Assembly: GCA_002428965.1 (NCBI GenBank) | Contig: DIYI01000005.1 | Location: 62,829-126,828 of the forward strand | Origin: Jejuia sp. UBA6058 | GTDB lineage: Bacteria; Bacteroidota; Bacteroidia; Flavobacteriales; Flavobacteriaceae | Length of the DNA: 64,000 nt | Direction of reading: 5' to 3' | In this document: positions 25,769 to 34,985 of the stretch, in pieces | Position numbering within the stretch: the first letter of the stretch is position 1 | Layout: the number at the start of each line of letters is the position of its first letter | Translations under genes and position numbers: made by a program | The notes under the pieces: model-generated | Database searches by the model: none | Told to the model about the DNA's origin: nothing | Seen by the model: the letters and a program-made list of their open reading frames with translations, nothing else

Positions 25769-28171
25769 TTAATAATTCAATTGTAATTGTAGTCTAAAAT
25801 TTCGCCCTAAGTCGTCGGCAAAAAATCGTAGACGGTTTAAGTAATTCCTATAACTCGTATTAAAAATATTATCGACACTAAACCTTATATTCAAACTAGA
25901 TTTCTTGAACAAAGGCAGTGTTATTTCGCTTTGAAAATGCATTAAATGGTAGGCAAGAGGCGGACTAAGATCAACATCGATATCATCCTCGTCTGCGATA
26001 GGCACCGTATAATTAAAATCTAAAGGGAATTCATTTTGTTCAAATGCCCATTCAGACCGCAAACTGGTTTTGAAATTACTCCATCTGGCATTGGTATACG
26101 TTATGCTATTATAGGTAGTAAATGGGGGAATATCAATTAAAGGAATGTCGTCTTGTTTATCATAAGCTTTTATAAAAGCGGATTTATGATTTACATCCCA
26201 ACTTGGCGTTATTTCATAATTTGCATTCACATCAATTCCAAAAAACCAAGCATCTGTTTGAACATATTCCCATATTGGAAATGGCCCTCTAATTAGAGGA
26301 ACTATTCCCAGAGGACTTGGTACGATATAAATGAAATTATTAATTTGGTTGTAGTAGGTTTCTAGCTGGAAATCAAGTTTTGAACCAGAGTAAGCATAAC
26401 TTGTAGAAATTCTATGAGAACGTTCACTATCTATACGAAGATCTCCAACCTCTATTCTAGCAGCAGAGTGATGCAAACCATCACTAAATAGTTCTGAAGG
26501 GTTTGGAGCGCGACTAGCTAGCGCATAATTTCCTAAAATATAATTGTTGGCATTTATATTATATCTAATTCCCAAAGCTCCTGAGATATTATGATAATCA
26601 AAAGTAGGGTCGGTAAGCACTTGATTTCGAAGCTCTTCTATCACCAGTTCAGGAAATTCTACATCGTAGCCACGTTCTTCCCAAGTTGCAGTCCTGTAAA
26701 ACTTTTTGGCATCAATTCTACTAAAATCATAACGTAAACCTGCATCGGCTAAAACATTATTATGGATACGCCATTCTGTGGTGATATAACCTCCGAAGTC
26801 GTATTTATCGTAATCTGGTATTAAACGTCTTACCCCGGTATCTGGGTTTGCAAAATGATCTTGATACCTTACTAAAAGTCCAAAATTATACTTACGATCT
26901 AGATTATTGTCCTTCTTCGCATTTAAGGAAAGTGTATGTGTTTGAAGTTCTAAATCTATAGCAGCTTTAGAGCTTCTACCTCCTCGGCGTATATCAAATT
27001 CAAAACGATGATTATTTTGGTAATCATACTGAAAGTCTAATTTACCAAAATTTTTAAATCGTTTATAGTATGTTGTCTTTGCTAGATGATGACTTACTTT
27101 TTGTTTCGGTTCACTTATTTTATAGCTAAAATCTTCAACAAAAAGTGGTCTTGCTGCATTTATGGAGTTAGCTAAACTTTTAATACTTCCAATATGTGCA
27201 GACCTTAATATTCCAATTTCATTATCAATATAACTGTAGAATGCTTCAAAGCCCGACTCGAATTTGTTTTTTCCAAACCTCGCAGAGAACCCTGTAGATT
27301 CTGCTCCTGTATTGGTAAGATTATAGTCCGCCGCCATAAAATCACCATTTCTTTTGTATGATCCCTGAGCTTGCGCAAACCAACCTGATTTATAGTTTTT
27401 GTTTAAGTTTGAAGAAACATTGTAGCCTCTACCGTTACTTTGTCCGCTTAAGATAGTATGTCCATAAAGTGTGTCTTTCCGAATATTTCTAATTGGATTT
27501 ACAACAACAACACCTCCAATAGCATCGCCACCATAGGCTAAAGCGCCCGAACCTTTTATAACGGAAATTTGTCCAGCACTATTGATATCGATATTGGGTG
27601 CATGTTCAATTCCCCATTCTTGATCCTGTAATCGAACGCCATTGTTGAGAATAAGAACTCTACTACTATGCATGCCATTTATTATTGGCTTTACAATAGT
27701 ACTGCCCGTATTTATGGAGGATACTCCTGGGACTTCTCTGAGTGCATCACCTAGACTTTGACTTGAATACTGCAATAAAATTTTAGACTTTATTATAGAT
27801 TCCTGCGCAGTAACTGTAGTTTTTTTTGCACCATTTGATGTAACAGAAACTTCATCTAGCTCTTCTGTATGATGTTCCATTAAAATCTTTTGATAAGAAT
27901 CCCCGATAATATCCACTTCAATGCGCTTGGTTTCACATCCAATATGTGAGATTACTAGAACTATTTTACCATTGCAAAGGTTATTAATAGAAAACTTTCC
28001 ATTAATACCTGTTGTAGTAAATTTATCTAGTGATTGAATATGAATAGTAGCTCCAGACAATGGGTTGCCATCATGGAAGTCTATTACTTCACCAATAAAA
28101 GTATGTTTACAATTCTGAGAGTGGGTAATGCCAAATAAGCATAAAACCACAATCAATAAATTGTGTTTCAT
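25769..28171 (-). CDS. TonB-dependent outer membrane receptor
   Basis: 800 residues: signal peptide (1-18), CarboxypepD_reg-like beta-sandwich (about 22-105), plug domain (about 115-225, with GVSSINTGSTIVKPIINGMH and the GGDAIGGVVVVNP end), then a 22-strand-type barrel finishing with the aromatic C-terminal strand of outer-membrane proteins (LQLQLNY). Imports a ligand across the outer membrane using TonB energy. The plug block SRVLILNNGVRLQDQEWG resembles ZnuD-like zinc receptors. With a His/Cys-rich small protein upstream and an acidic lipoprotein downstream, metal uptake is the best inference, but the ligand is unproven. Confidence 0.92.
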   Translation of the reverse strand: MKHNLLIVVLCLFGITHSQNCKHTFIGEVIDFHDGNPLSGATIHIQSLDKFTTTGINGKFSINNLCNGKIVLVISHIGCETKRIEVDIIGDSYQKILMEHHTEELDEVSVTSNGAKKTTVTAQESIIKSKILLQYSSQSLGDALREVPGVSSINTGSTIVKPIINGMHSSRVLILNNGVRLQDQEWGIEHAPNIDINSAGQISVIKGSGALAYGGDAIGGVVVVNPIRNIRKDTLYGHTILSGQSNGRGYNVSSNLNKNYKSGWFAQAQGSYKRNGDFMAADYNLTNTGAESTGFSARFGKNKFESGFEAFYSYIDNEIGILRSAHIGSIKSLANSINAARPLFVEDFSYKISEPKQKVSHHLAKTTYYKRFKNFGKLDFQYDYQNNHRFEFDIRRGGRSSKAAIDLELQTHTLSLNAKKDNNLDRKYNFGLLVRYQDHFANPDTGVRRLIPDYDKYDFGGYITTEWRIHNNVLADAGLRYDFSRIDAKKFYRTATWEERGYDVEFPELVIEELRNQVLTDPTFDYHNISGALGIRYNINANNYILGNYALASRAPNPSELFSDGLHHSAARIEVGDLRIDSERSHRISTSYAYSGSKLDFQLETYYNQINNFIYIVPSPLGIVPLIRGPFPIWEYVQTDAWFFGIDVNANYEITPSWDVNHKSAFIKAYDKQDDIPLIDIPPFTTYNSITYTNARWSNFKTSLRSEWAFEQNEFPLDFNYTVPIADEDDIDVDLSPPLAYHLMHFQSEITLPLFKKSSLNIRFSVDNIFNTSYRNYLNRLRFFADDLGRNFRLQLQLNY

Positions 28172-28215
28172 TTTGTTATTCTTTTGTTGTCTTTTTTCTG
28201 ATTTAAATTACTTCC

Positions 28216-28548
28216 TTAAACTAAAAAAGGAGGTGCGCGCAAAGAAAAAGTGAAGTTTCTATATTCGTAATAGAATGTATAATTTAGAGAAGGTCTCTGA
28301 AAATTATCCCGTATGTAACTACAGAGAGAAAAATCTTGAGAATTTAAATAGTAATGTTGAAGATTGTACTTAAAAAGGCTGCAATCAAATTCGCATTCAT
28401 GAATATTTCCAAAGGCTCCTGCATCACATAAACCTTGCTCATGGTCATGAGAAGCATGTATAAGCTTAACACCTGTAGGAATTAGTAGTGTTAATACAAC
28501 TAAAACAGATAAAATCTTAAATATAATATGTGTCTTAAAACTATTCAA
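28216..28548 (-). CDS. Small secreted His/Cys-rich protein
   Basis: 110 residues. An N-terminal hydrophobic segment (about 8-28, IIFKILSVLVVLTLLIPTG) is followed by potential metal ligands: H31, H34, H36, C41, H50, C52 and C56 (HASHDHEQ, HECEFDC). No other family is recognised. The only usable start is a TTG at 28548 that directly abuts the stop of the DUF6787 gene (TAA-TTG), which suggests translational coupling. The TonB receptor gene follows 44 bases later. A periplasmic metal-binding or sensing role is inferred from the residues and the neighbour only. Confidence 0.65.
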   Translation of the reverse strand: MNSFKTHIIFKILSVLVVLTLLIPTGVKLIHASHDHEQGLCDAGAFGNIHECEFDCSLFKYNLQHYYLNSQDFSLCSYIRDNFQRPSLNYTFYYEYRNFTFSLRAPPFLV

Positions 28549-28851
28549 TTAGTCTAAAAACCGTTTTAATCCCAGTCTAGAGAGCATTTTTTTTTCGAAA
28601 TTCCAAAAGAAGTTAAACTGACCAAAAACCCAACCGAAAAATACTAGCAGGAATTGATACATAATGAAAAGAATAAGTATTCTAATTATCCAATATCCAA
28701 TTGTGCCAAAAGACTCTTGTGTAACACTAAGATAGGCTAATATTGGTTTACCAATATAAGATGCCGTTGATCCTGTAATAGCAAATACAATAAGTATTAA
28801 AACAATTTGCAAATTAGATTCTATTCCCCAACGTTCCTTTAGTTTTTTCAC
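28549..28851 (-). CDS. DUF6787-like membrane protein
   Basis: 100 residues beginning MKKLKERWGIESNLQIV, with two transmembrane helices (about 15-35 and 50-76) and a C-terminal amphipathic FNFFWNFEKKMLSRLG segment. Matches the small flavobacterial membrane family labelled DUF6787, of unknown function. It directly abuts the downstream His/Cys-rich gene, so the two are probably cotranslated. Confidence 0.75.
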   Translation of the reverse strand: MKKLKERWGIESNLQIVLILIVFAITGSTASYIGKPILAYLSVTQESFGTIGYWIIRILILFIMYQFLLVFFGWVFGQFNFFWNFEKKMLSRLGLKRFLD

Positions 28852-29023
28852 TTTTGCAATTTGGTTGCAAAAATATCAAAATTAAACGAGTCTAAATAAA
28901 CCTAGACTTGTTTTTTTTGTTTGAGCAAACGTATAGTTTTTGAGTTTACGATTGCTGTAATTATGACTTTGTTTCGTTTGGTAATTACTATATTTAAGCG
29001 GTATAAATTGAGAATATCGTAAA

Positions 29024-29461
29024 CTATATTCTTGGTACAAATGGACCTAATCTCTGTTTATAGTTTATCTGAAAAAACAAAAAGTAGTTGTATAACAGGT
29101 AGTTTACCTCATAACCATAGTCAATATTGGGATCATAATCAATTTGAAGTTCGTATAATCTTGGGTTGTAACGTTGCGGTTGCAATACACGCTGATTCCA
29201 CTCCATAACAAATAATTGATTCCTGGTTTCCAAAAAATTCTGATTGTAGAATCCGCGTTGTCTGGCGTTTGAGACTAACCAACTATTAAACAATGGGTCA
29301 ATTATTATTATTTCATATTCCAGTTCCTCGTTGACAATTTTTAGAGTATCATTTTTTACCTGGGCACTCGTTATTTCATTACTCTTTGGATTTGAAGTTC
29401 TAGTGGAAGAGCAATTAAAAATAAATAAGCCAACCAATAGAATGTAGATGGTATATTTCAT
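29024..29461 (-). CDS. DUF6146-like lipoprotein
   Basis: 145 residues with a lipoprotein signal (lipobox ending in Cys17, FIFNCSS). The mature part carries the family block IIDPLFNSWLVSNARQRGFYNQNFLETRN and VMEWNQRVLQPQRYNP, and ends with a Tyr-rich segment. Function is unknown; the family is restricted to Bacteroidota. It lies 172 bases upstream of the DUF6787 gene on the same strand and is probably transcribed on its own. Confidence 0.8.
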   Translation of the reverse strand: MKYTIYILLVGLFIFNCSSTRTSNPKSNEITSAQVKNDTLKIVNEELEYEIIIIDPLFNSWLVSNARQRGFYNQNFLETRNQLFVMEWNQRVLQPQRYNPRLYELQIDYDPNIDYGYEVNYLLYNYFLFFQINYKQRLGPFVPRI

Positions 29462-29596
29462 AGTGTTATTCGTTTATTAATGCTTCAAAAGTATTCAGAA
29501 CTCCATCTTCATAAAAATTTGAATGAGTGAAAGCCTATTATTTATGAGTATTTAAGTAATTTTAAGTTAAAAATTTCAAAATTCTATTTAACTATT

Positions 29597-29627
29597 TTGA
29601 AGCTTTTTTAGGGCTTACTTATCTTTA
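29597..29627 (+). promoter_or_regulatory. Candidate promoter of sulfatase gene
   Basis: TTG (29597-29599), a 20-base spacer and TATCTTTA (29620-29627) fit TTG-N19/20-TAnnTTTG with one mismatch. It is 20 bases before the ATG. Confidence 0.55.
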
Positions 29628-29646
29628 TAAAGTTAAAACAAAAAAA

Positions 29647-31983
29647 ATGCCTAATAAAAAGAACTTTCTAAACGTATTTATTTTATTATTTTCTCTATGC
29701 AGTTCTAATGTGTTCTCTCAAGATCCACCAAATGTTGTGGTTATTCTAGCCGATGATTTTGGGTTTGGAGATATTGCTGAATATAGAAGACTTTACATGC
29801 CTCAAGGTACAAGCATCCCTGTACAGACCCCAGTTCTGGATCAACTAATGACCGAGGGCATGCATTTTACAGATGCACATTCTCCAACAGCACTTTGTGC
29901 ACCCACAAGGTACGCTGTAATGACGGGAAACAATCCTTACCACGCTGCAAAACCACTTGGTGTATTCGATTCTTTCGGATTAAATAACATCACCAATGAT
30001 GATATAACACTTGGTGAATTAATGAAAAATGCAGGTTATGAAACTGCATTTATTGGTAAATGGCATCAAGGTGCCGATTGGCAAGCTATTAATAGTACAA
30101 ACATATATAGAGGGTCTCAAACACATAATACAAATACGCTGGAGATTTTAGTAAATTTAAATACAATCGTTGGCCGTGGTCCAAACTTTGAAGGTTTTGA
30201 TTACAGTTTTAATTTGCCCGCTGGTGTCCAAGATGTTCCGTATATGATTTATGAAAATAACGATTGGTATAAAATTGACCCAGCCTCAACAATAGAGTTT
30301 TTTAGTGATGAAGATGCTGCGGCACTGAATTTTGAAATTGACAAGAAGGAAGGATATGGTGATTCTAATTGGGATCCGCACTTAGTGGGTCCATTGATAG
30401 CGCAAAAGGCGGTGGATTTTATCAATGGTGTTAATACAAATAATAATCCCCTTTTCTTATATTATAATTCTCAGGCGGTGCATATTCCTCACACTCCTGC
30501 AGATGAGCTAGATGGTGTAACCATTAATGGAGTGCATGCATCTAAGCATTTAGATATGATTAAAGAATTGGATGTACAATTAGGTGTGATCATAAATGCA
30601 CTGAAAGCCAAAGGTGTTTATGATGATACAATATTTATTTTTACTTCGGATAATGGCGGACTTGGGAGCTCAAATGGTACAGCAAATTATGATGCTACGG
30701 GAATTTATAAGGGCAATAAAAATAGTATTGATGAAGGTGGGCATAGAGTCCCTTTTATTGTAAGATGGCCCAATAACGTAGCGGCTGGAAGTACGTATGA
30801 TGGTATGGCTTCAGGAGTGGATATACTTGAAACTTTAGCAGCAATTACCGAACAGACATTACCAGAAAGTCAAGGAAAAGATTCTTTTAACCTATTGCCT
30901 ATTCTTTTAGGAGAGGCTAATCCACAAGAACGTGAGTTTATGATGTTACAATCAGGTTCAGGAAGTGAAGGTGCTATTAGAGTGGGTAATATGAAATTGA
31001 CTTTTGATTTCGCAAATAGCAATTTTATTTGGAATGATATTACAGTTTTAGGTTTATACAATTTAGGAACAGATCCTACCGAAAGTAGTAATTTAATAAG
31101 CGATCCTGCTTATGCAGATATTATTAAATATATGCTAGATCTTTATGAAGATGTGCGCTATGATGAATCACCAACAAAAACAATTAATTTGGCAGACACT
31201 GTGGTTTTACCTGGTTTAATAAATACACCATCTATTCCTTTAGGGGAAACTGTTATAATTAGACCTTGTTCTGATGGAAATAAAATATTTAGTATGGACA
31301 CGAAGGGAGACACCAATATTACAAATGACGAATTCATGCTAATTGATGATACAGGCAGTATTACCGATGCAGAAAAGTTTTTTGTTAATTCTCATAGTAA
31401 AGATGGTATTTATATTCAGTCTGTACTTACAGGTAACTATTTAAGGGTACAAAATAATAGCCAAACCACGCCTATTAATGCAGGAACTACCAATAAAGAT
31501 GGTGATTGGACGAGAATAGGATGGGATCCAACTGTAGATAATAAGTTTACCTTAAAAAGTTTACATTTCGAACTAAATGGCTCAATTGGCTTGGATAGAT
31601 GGTTTAGCTTAGATACTTCAGATAATAAAGTTTATCCTAATTCACCTAATAATACAGATGCTTCAACATGTTTTGAATATGAGTTATTCCAAGAACTTAA
31701 TATTGATGAGGTTTCAATTAGTGAGTTTGACGTAAAAGTTTATCCAGTGCCAATGTTAGAAGATAAAAAATTAGAGGTTGAGGTAGCCAATTTTATGTCT
31801 TCCGAATTATTCAAATTTGAAGTGTTTGATATCACTGGTAAGTTACTTTTTATTAAGGAAATACGGTCGAACGAATTTGAAAATAATAGAGTTACACTTA
31901 ATTTAAGGCAAATAAGAAACATGTCCTTACTGTTTTTAAAAATATCTGATGGCCAGCGCACAAGCGTAAAGAAGTTGTTTTAA
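29647..31983 (+). CDS. Secreted sulfatase with T9SS sorting domain
   Basis: 778 residues: signal peptide (1-24), sulfatase domain (about 28-500), a jelly-roll/lectin-like middle region (about 510-690) and a type A T9SS C-terminal sorting domain (about 695-778, YPVPM...FDITGKLL...KLF). The sulfatase site C84-A-P-T-R88 fits the C-x-P-x-R motif whose cysteine becomes formylglycine; D36/D37 and the later TSDNGG segment supply metal ligands. It would hydrolyse sulfate esters, probably of sulfated polysaccharide, at the cell surface or outside. No other polysaccharide-degradation gene is adjacent. A bidirectional terminator follows. Confidence 0.93.
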   Translation: MPNKKNFLNVFILLFSLCSSNVFSQDPPNVVVILADDFGFGDIAEYRRLYMPQGTSIPVQTPVLDQLMTEGMHFTDAHSPTALCAPTRYAVMTGNNPYHAAKPLGVFDSFGLNNITNDDITLGELMKNAGYETAFIGKWHQGADWQAINSTNIYRGSQTHNTNTLEILVNLNTIVGRGPNFEGFDYSFNLPAGVQDVPYMIYENNDWYKIDPASTIEFFSDEDAAALNFEIDKKEGYGDSNWDPHLVGPLIAQKAVDFINGVNTNNNPLFLYYNSQAVHIPHTPADELDGVTINGVHASKHLDMIKELDVQLGVIINALKAKGVYDDTIFIFTSDNGGLGSSNGTANYDATGIYKGNKNSIDEGGHRVPFIVRWPNNVAAGSTYDGMASGVDILETLAAITEQTLPESQGKDSFNLLPILLGEANPQEREFMMLQSGSGSEGAIRVGNMKLTFDFANSNFIWNDITVLGLYNLGTDPTESSNLISDPAYADIIKYMLDLYEDVRYDESPTKTINLADTVVLPGLINTPSIPLGETVIIRPCSDGNKIFSMDTKGDTNITNDEFMLIDDTGSITDAEKFFVNSHSKDGIYIQSVLTGNYLRVQNNSQTTPINAGTTNKDGDWTRIGWDPTVDNKFTLKSLHFELNGSIGLDRWFSLDTSDNKVYPNSPNNTDASTCFEYELFQELNIDEVSISEFDVKVYPVPMLEDKKLEVEVANFMSSELFKFEVFDITGKLLFIKEIRSNEFENNRVTLNLRQIRNMSLLFLKISDGQRTSVKKLF

Positions 31984-31992
31984 GAAGAAATT

Positions 31993-32030
31993 AAAAAAGG
32001 GAGTATAAATTGTTATACTCCCTTTTCTTT
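31993..32030. terminator. Bidirectional terminator
   Basis: The stem AAAAGGGAGTATAA/TTATACTCCCTTTT with a 4-base loop has A and T tracts at its ends, between convergent sulfatase and DUF937 genes. Confidence 0.88.
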
Positions 32031-32049
32031 AATAAAAGGTATTTATATT

Positions 32050-32685
32050 CTACTTTCCAAAAAGACCACCAAGTAATCCACCAAGACCACCTTGCTTTTT
32101 ACTACCGCCTAAAACCATTCCAGCTACATCATCAACAACACTACCATCCCCATCAGCATCTAAAATAGATTCAAGGAAACTTTGCTCTTGTTGTGCAGAA
32201 TTACCTCCAAGCAATCCACCAAGTAAATCTCCTAAACCATTTGCAGAACTTACCTTGTTTTGTCTGGTCTGCTTGCCTAACATTCCCATTAAAATTGGGG
32301 CAGCCACTTTTAAAATATTTCCCACAGAACCAGCGTCAATTCCCGATTTTTGACCAATTACCTGTTCTACACCTTGTCTTTTTCCACCCAAAATATGCCC
32401 TAGAATTTTATCGCCATCATTGGTTACGGCTTCATCAACGCCACCACCAAATAAACCTCCAAGGTTGTCTAAGATACTGCCGTCATGTTTACCGCTTAAT
32501 GCTCCCATTAAACCTTCAGCACCTTGAGGCGTAGAAGCATTGCGCTGCATTGCTTTCATTAATACTGGTAATGCCATAGTTAATACGTCTTGTGTTTTAT
32601 TTTGAGGCTGATTGGTTTGTCCAGCAACACCGCTAATAATAGTTTTTCCGAGGTCGCTGTTTAATAAATCTAAAATTCCAGACAT
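32050..32685 (-). CDS. DUF937 domain-containing protein
   Basis: 211 residues, Gly/Leu-rich, with DUF937-type repeats (VLTMALPVLMKAMQRN and VLKVAAPILMGMLGKQ-like segments around 34-50 and 124-139). Residues 176-186 (DADGDGSVVDD) read as a calcium-binding loop of the EF-hand/dockerin kind. The C-terminus is a run of GGLGGLLGGLFGK. No signal peptide. Relatives such as YidB are of unclear function. It is probably monocistronic, since the upstream serA gene has its own terminator. Confidence 0.83.
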   Translation of the reverse strand: MSGILDLLNSDLGKTIISGVAGQTNQPQNKTQDVLTMALPVLMKAMQRNASTPQGAEGLMGALSGKHDGSILDNLGGLFGGGVDEAVTNDGDKILGHILGGKRQGVEQVIGQKSGIDAGSVGNILKVAAPILMGMLGKQTRQNKVSSANGLGDLLGGLLGGNSAQQEQSFLESILDADGDGSVVDDVAGMVLGGSKKQGGLGGLLGGLFGK

Positions 32686-32736
32686 GATAATATGTTTTTT
32701 TAATTAGTAAAGTATTTTTTAAGGAAGCTTAATGTA

Positions 32737-32768
32737 CAAAAAAAGTCCTAACGTTTATAGTTAGGACT
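32737..32768 (-). terminator. Terminator of the serC-serA unit
   Basis: On the minus strand AGTCCTAAC pairs with GTTAGGACT around a 7-base loop and is followed by a T tract, 33 bases after the serA stop. Confidence 0.88.
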
Positions 32769-32801
32769 CTAATATTCTTGTTAAGTCACAATTTAGTCAC
32801 A

Positions 32802-33752
32802 TTAACCTAATATGCTTATAATTTGTGATGCCAATTCAGTACCAATTCTATCTTGTGCTTCGTTAGTAGCAGCACCGGTATGAGGAGTTAACGATAATGC
32901 AGAATTCATCAATAATTGAATTTCAGGCTTAGGTTCTTTTTCAAAAACATCAAGTGCAGCTCTTGCTACTTTTCCGCTTTCAATAGCTTTTACTAGTGCT
33001 ACTTCATTAACTACGCCACCACGAGCAGCGTTTGCTAAAATAACACCATCCTTCATTATATTGAATTCGGCTTCATCAATAACATAGTCTTTTTGAGCAG
33101 GTACGTGAAGTGTTATAAAATCAGATTGTTTTAATACATCTTCTTTTGAAATGGTTTCAATATCAAAACCTATAGTCTGACCATCGAAAAATTCTAATTC
33201 TAAATTTGCTTTTTCTAAGAAAGGATCAAATGCTACAACTTTCATTCCTGCCCCTAAAGCCACTTTTGCTGTAGCTTGACCAATACGACCGAATCCTAAA
33301 ACTCCCAGAGTTTTACCTTTTAATTCAGTTCCTTTAGCGTAAGCCTTTTTTAAACCTTTAAAGTTACTGTCGCCTTCCAAAGGCATTTCTCTGTTAGAAT
33401 TATGCAGGAAACGTGCTAAACCGTATAAATGTCCAAATACTAATTCTGCAACAGAGTGCGAAGAAGCCGCAGGTGTGTTAATAACATGAAGTCCTTTTTC
33501 ACGTGCGTATTCAACATCAATATTATCCATTCCAACACCACCACGACCAATAATCTTTAAGCCTTCACAAGCATCGATTAAATCCTTTCTAACGGTAGTT
33601 GCGCTTCGTACTAAAAGTACTGCAATATCCTTTTCATTAATGTAGTTAATCAACTGTTCTTGAGCTACAGTTGTAGTACTTACCTCGTAACCCGCTTTTT
33701 CTAGTGCGTCGATACCACTTTGTGAGATACCGTCATTTGCTAATACTTTCAT
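32802..33752 (-). CDS. serA: D-3-phosphoglycerate dehydrogenase (short form)
   Basis: Oxidises 3-phosphoglycerate to 3-phosphohydroxypyruvate, the first step of serine synthesis. 316 residues: a D-2-hydroxyacid dehydrogenase with Rossmann motif GFGRIGQ (153-159) and catalytic Arg244, Glu273 and His291 (PHTGAATNEAQDRIG). It lacks the C-terminal ACT regulatory domain of longer SerA proteins, so serine feedback through ACT is not expected. It is directly downstream of serC (88-base gap), which supports the serine assignment over other hydroxyacid dehydrogenases. Confidence 0.9.
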   Translation of the reverse strand: MKVLANDGISQSGIDALEKAGYEVSTTTVAQEQLINYINEKDIAVLLVRSATTVRKDLIDACEGLKIIGRGGVGMDNIDVEYAREKGLHVINTPAASSHSVAELVFGHLYGLARFLHNSNREMPLEGDSNFKGLKKAYAKGTELKGKTLGVLGFGRIGQATAKVALGAGMKVVAFDPFLEKANLELEFFDGQTIGFDIETISKEDVLKQSDFITLHVPAQKDYVIDEAEFNIMKDGVILANAARGGVVNEVALVKAIESGKVARAALDVFEKEPKPEIQLLMNSALSLTPHTGAATNEAQDRIGTELASQIISILG

Positions 33753-33840
33753 TTTAAGTTTAAAGTTATAAGTTTAAAGTTTCAAGTTAAATACTATCCG
33801 CTTTACTATTATTTAGTGTTTATATTGATTTTTAATCTTA

Positions 33841-34905
33841 TTATGCCTTACTTTCTAATTCACTCATTACTTCAACCAATACCTTAACACTATCAATTGG
33901 CAAAGCATTGTACATAGAAGCTCTGTATCCACCAACACTTCTGTGTCCATTTACAGCACTAATACCAGCTTCTTTTAGCATAGTATCAAACGTTTCTTTA
34001 AGGTTTTCATTTTCCAAAGTAAATGTAGCATTCATTAAAGAACGATCTTCTTTCGAAGCAAATCCTTTGAATAATGGATTTAAATCTATTTCAGAATACA
34101 TCAAACGCGCTTTCTTTTCGTTTTCTTTTTCAATTGCTGAAATTCCACCTTGATCTTTTAACCATTGCAATGTTAACATAGATGTGTAAACTGCAAAAAC
34201 TGGAGGTGTGTTAAACATACTACCTTTATCAATGTGAATTTTATAATCCATCATTGAAGGTATTTTACGTGATACTTTACCCAAAACATCTTCTTTAACT
34301 ACAACCAAAGTAGTGCCTGCGGGTCCCATATTTTTTTGAGCACCAGCATAAATAATATCAAACTGAGTGAAATCTAATGAACGCGAGAAAATATCGCTAC
34401 TCATATCGCAAACCATAGGAATTTCCGTTTGTGGAAAATCCTTCATTTGAGTACCATAGATTGTATTGTTTGATGTACAGTGAAAATAGTCGTAATCTTC
34501 TGGAATTTCATAACCCTTAGGAATGTAGTTGTAATTGGCATTCTTTGAAGATCCTACTTCATAAATATCATCATATATTTTCGCTTCTTTAATGGCTTTA
34601 GCAGCCCAAGAACCAGTGTTTAAATATCCAGCTCTTTTTTCAAGTAAATTTAGTGCTACCATTAAAAATTGAGTGCTGGCACCACCTTGAAGAAATAGTG
34701 CTTTATAGCCTTTACCTTCTAAACCTAAAAGCTCTAATGCCAAAGATCTGGCATTTTCCATAATATCCACAAAAGCTTTACTTCTGTGAGATATTTCTAT
34801 AAGGGATAAGCCACTGCCATCAAGATCTACAATAGCTTGAGAAGCTTTTAATAATACTTCTGGTGGTAAAATACTTGGTCCTGCGCTAAAATTATGTTTT
34901 TTCAT
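33841..34905 (-). CDS. serC: Phosphoserine aminotransferase
   Basis: Transfers an amino group from glutamate to 3-phosphohydroxypyruvate, giving phosphoserine; also used in pyridoxal phosphate synthesis. 354 residues, class V aminotransferase fold. N-terminal NFSAGPSILPPEVL and the PLP-binding Lys191 in IIYAGAQKNMGPAG are diagnostic. It precedes serA, so the two first steps of serine synthesis are made together. Phosphoserine phosphatase is not in the window. Confidence 0.96.
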   Translation of the reverse strand: MKKHNFSAGPSILPPEVLLKASQAIVDLDGSGLSLIEISHRSKAFVDIMENARSLALELLGLEGKGYKALFLQGGASTQFLMVALNLLEKRAGYLNTGSWAAKAIKEAKIYDDIYEVGSSKNANYNYIPKGYEIPEDYDYFHCTSNNTIYGTQMKDFPQTEIPMVCDMSSDIFSRSLDFTQFDIIYAGAQKNMGPAGTTLVVVKEDVLGKVSRKIPSMMDYKIHIDKGSMFNTPPVFAVYTSMLTLQWLKDQGGISAIEKENEKKARLMYSEIDLNPLFKGFASKEDRSLMNATFTLENENLKETFDTMLKEAGISAVNGHRSVGGYRASMYNALPIDSVKVLVEVMSELESKA

Positions 34906-34985
34906 CAGTTTTTGAAGTGAAATTTAAAGGTGCAAAGTTGGTGATTTAAATAGAAATTTTTATTAAAAATTCAATAATTTTTTTG

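Noticed and set aside
33753..33840. AAGTTTAAAGTT-type tandem repetition upstream of serA
   Set aside because: It is short, AT-rich and low in complexity; it could be chance and no element ends were seen.
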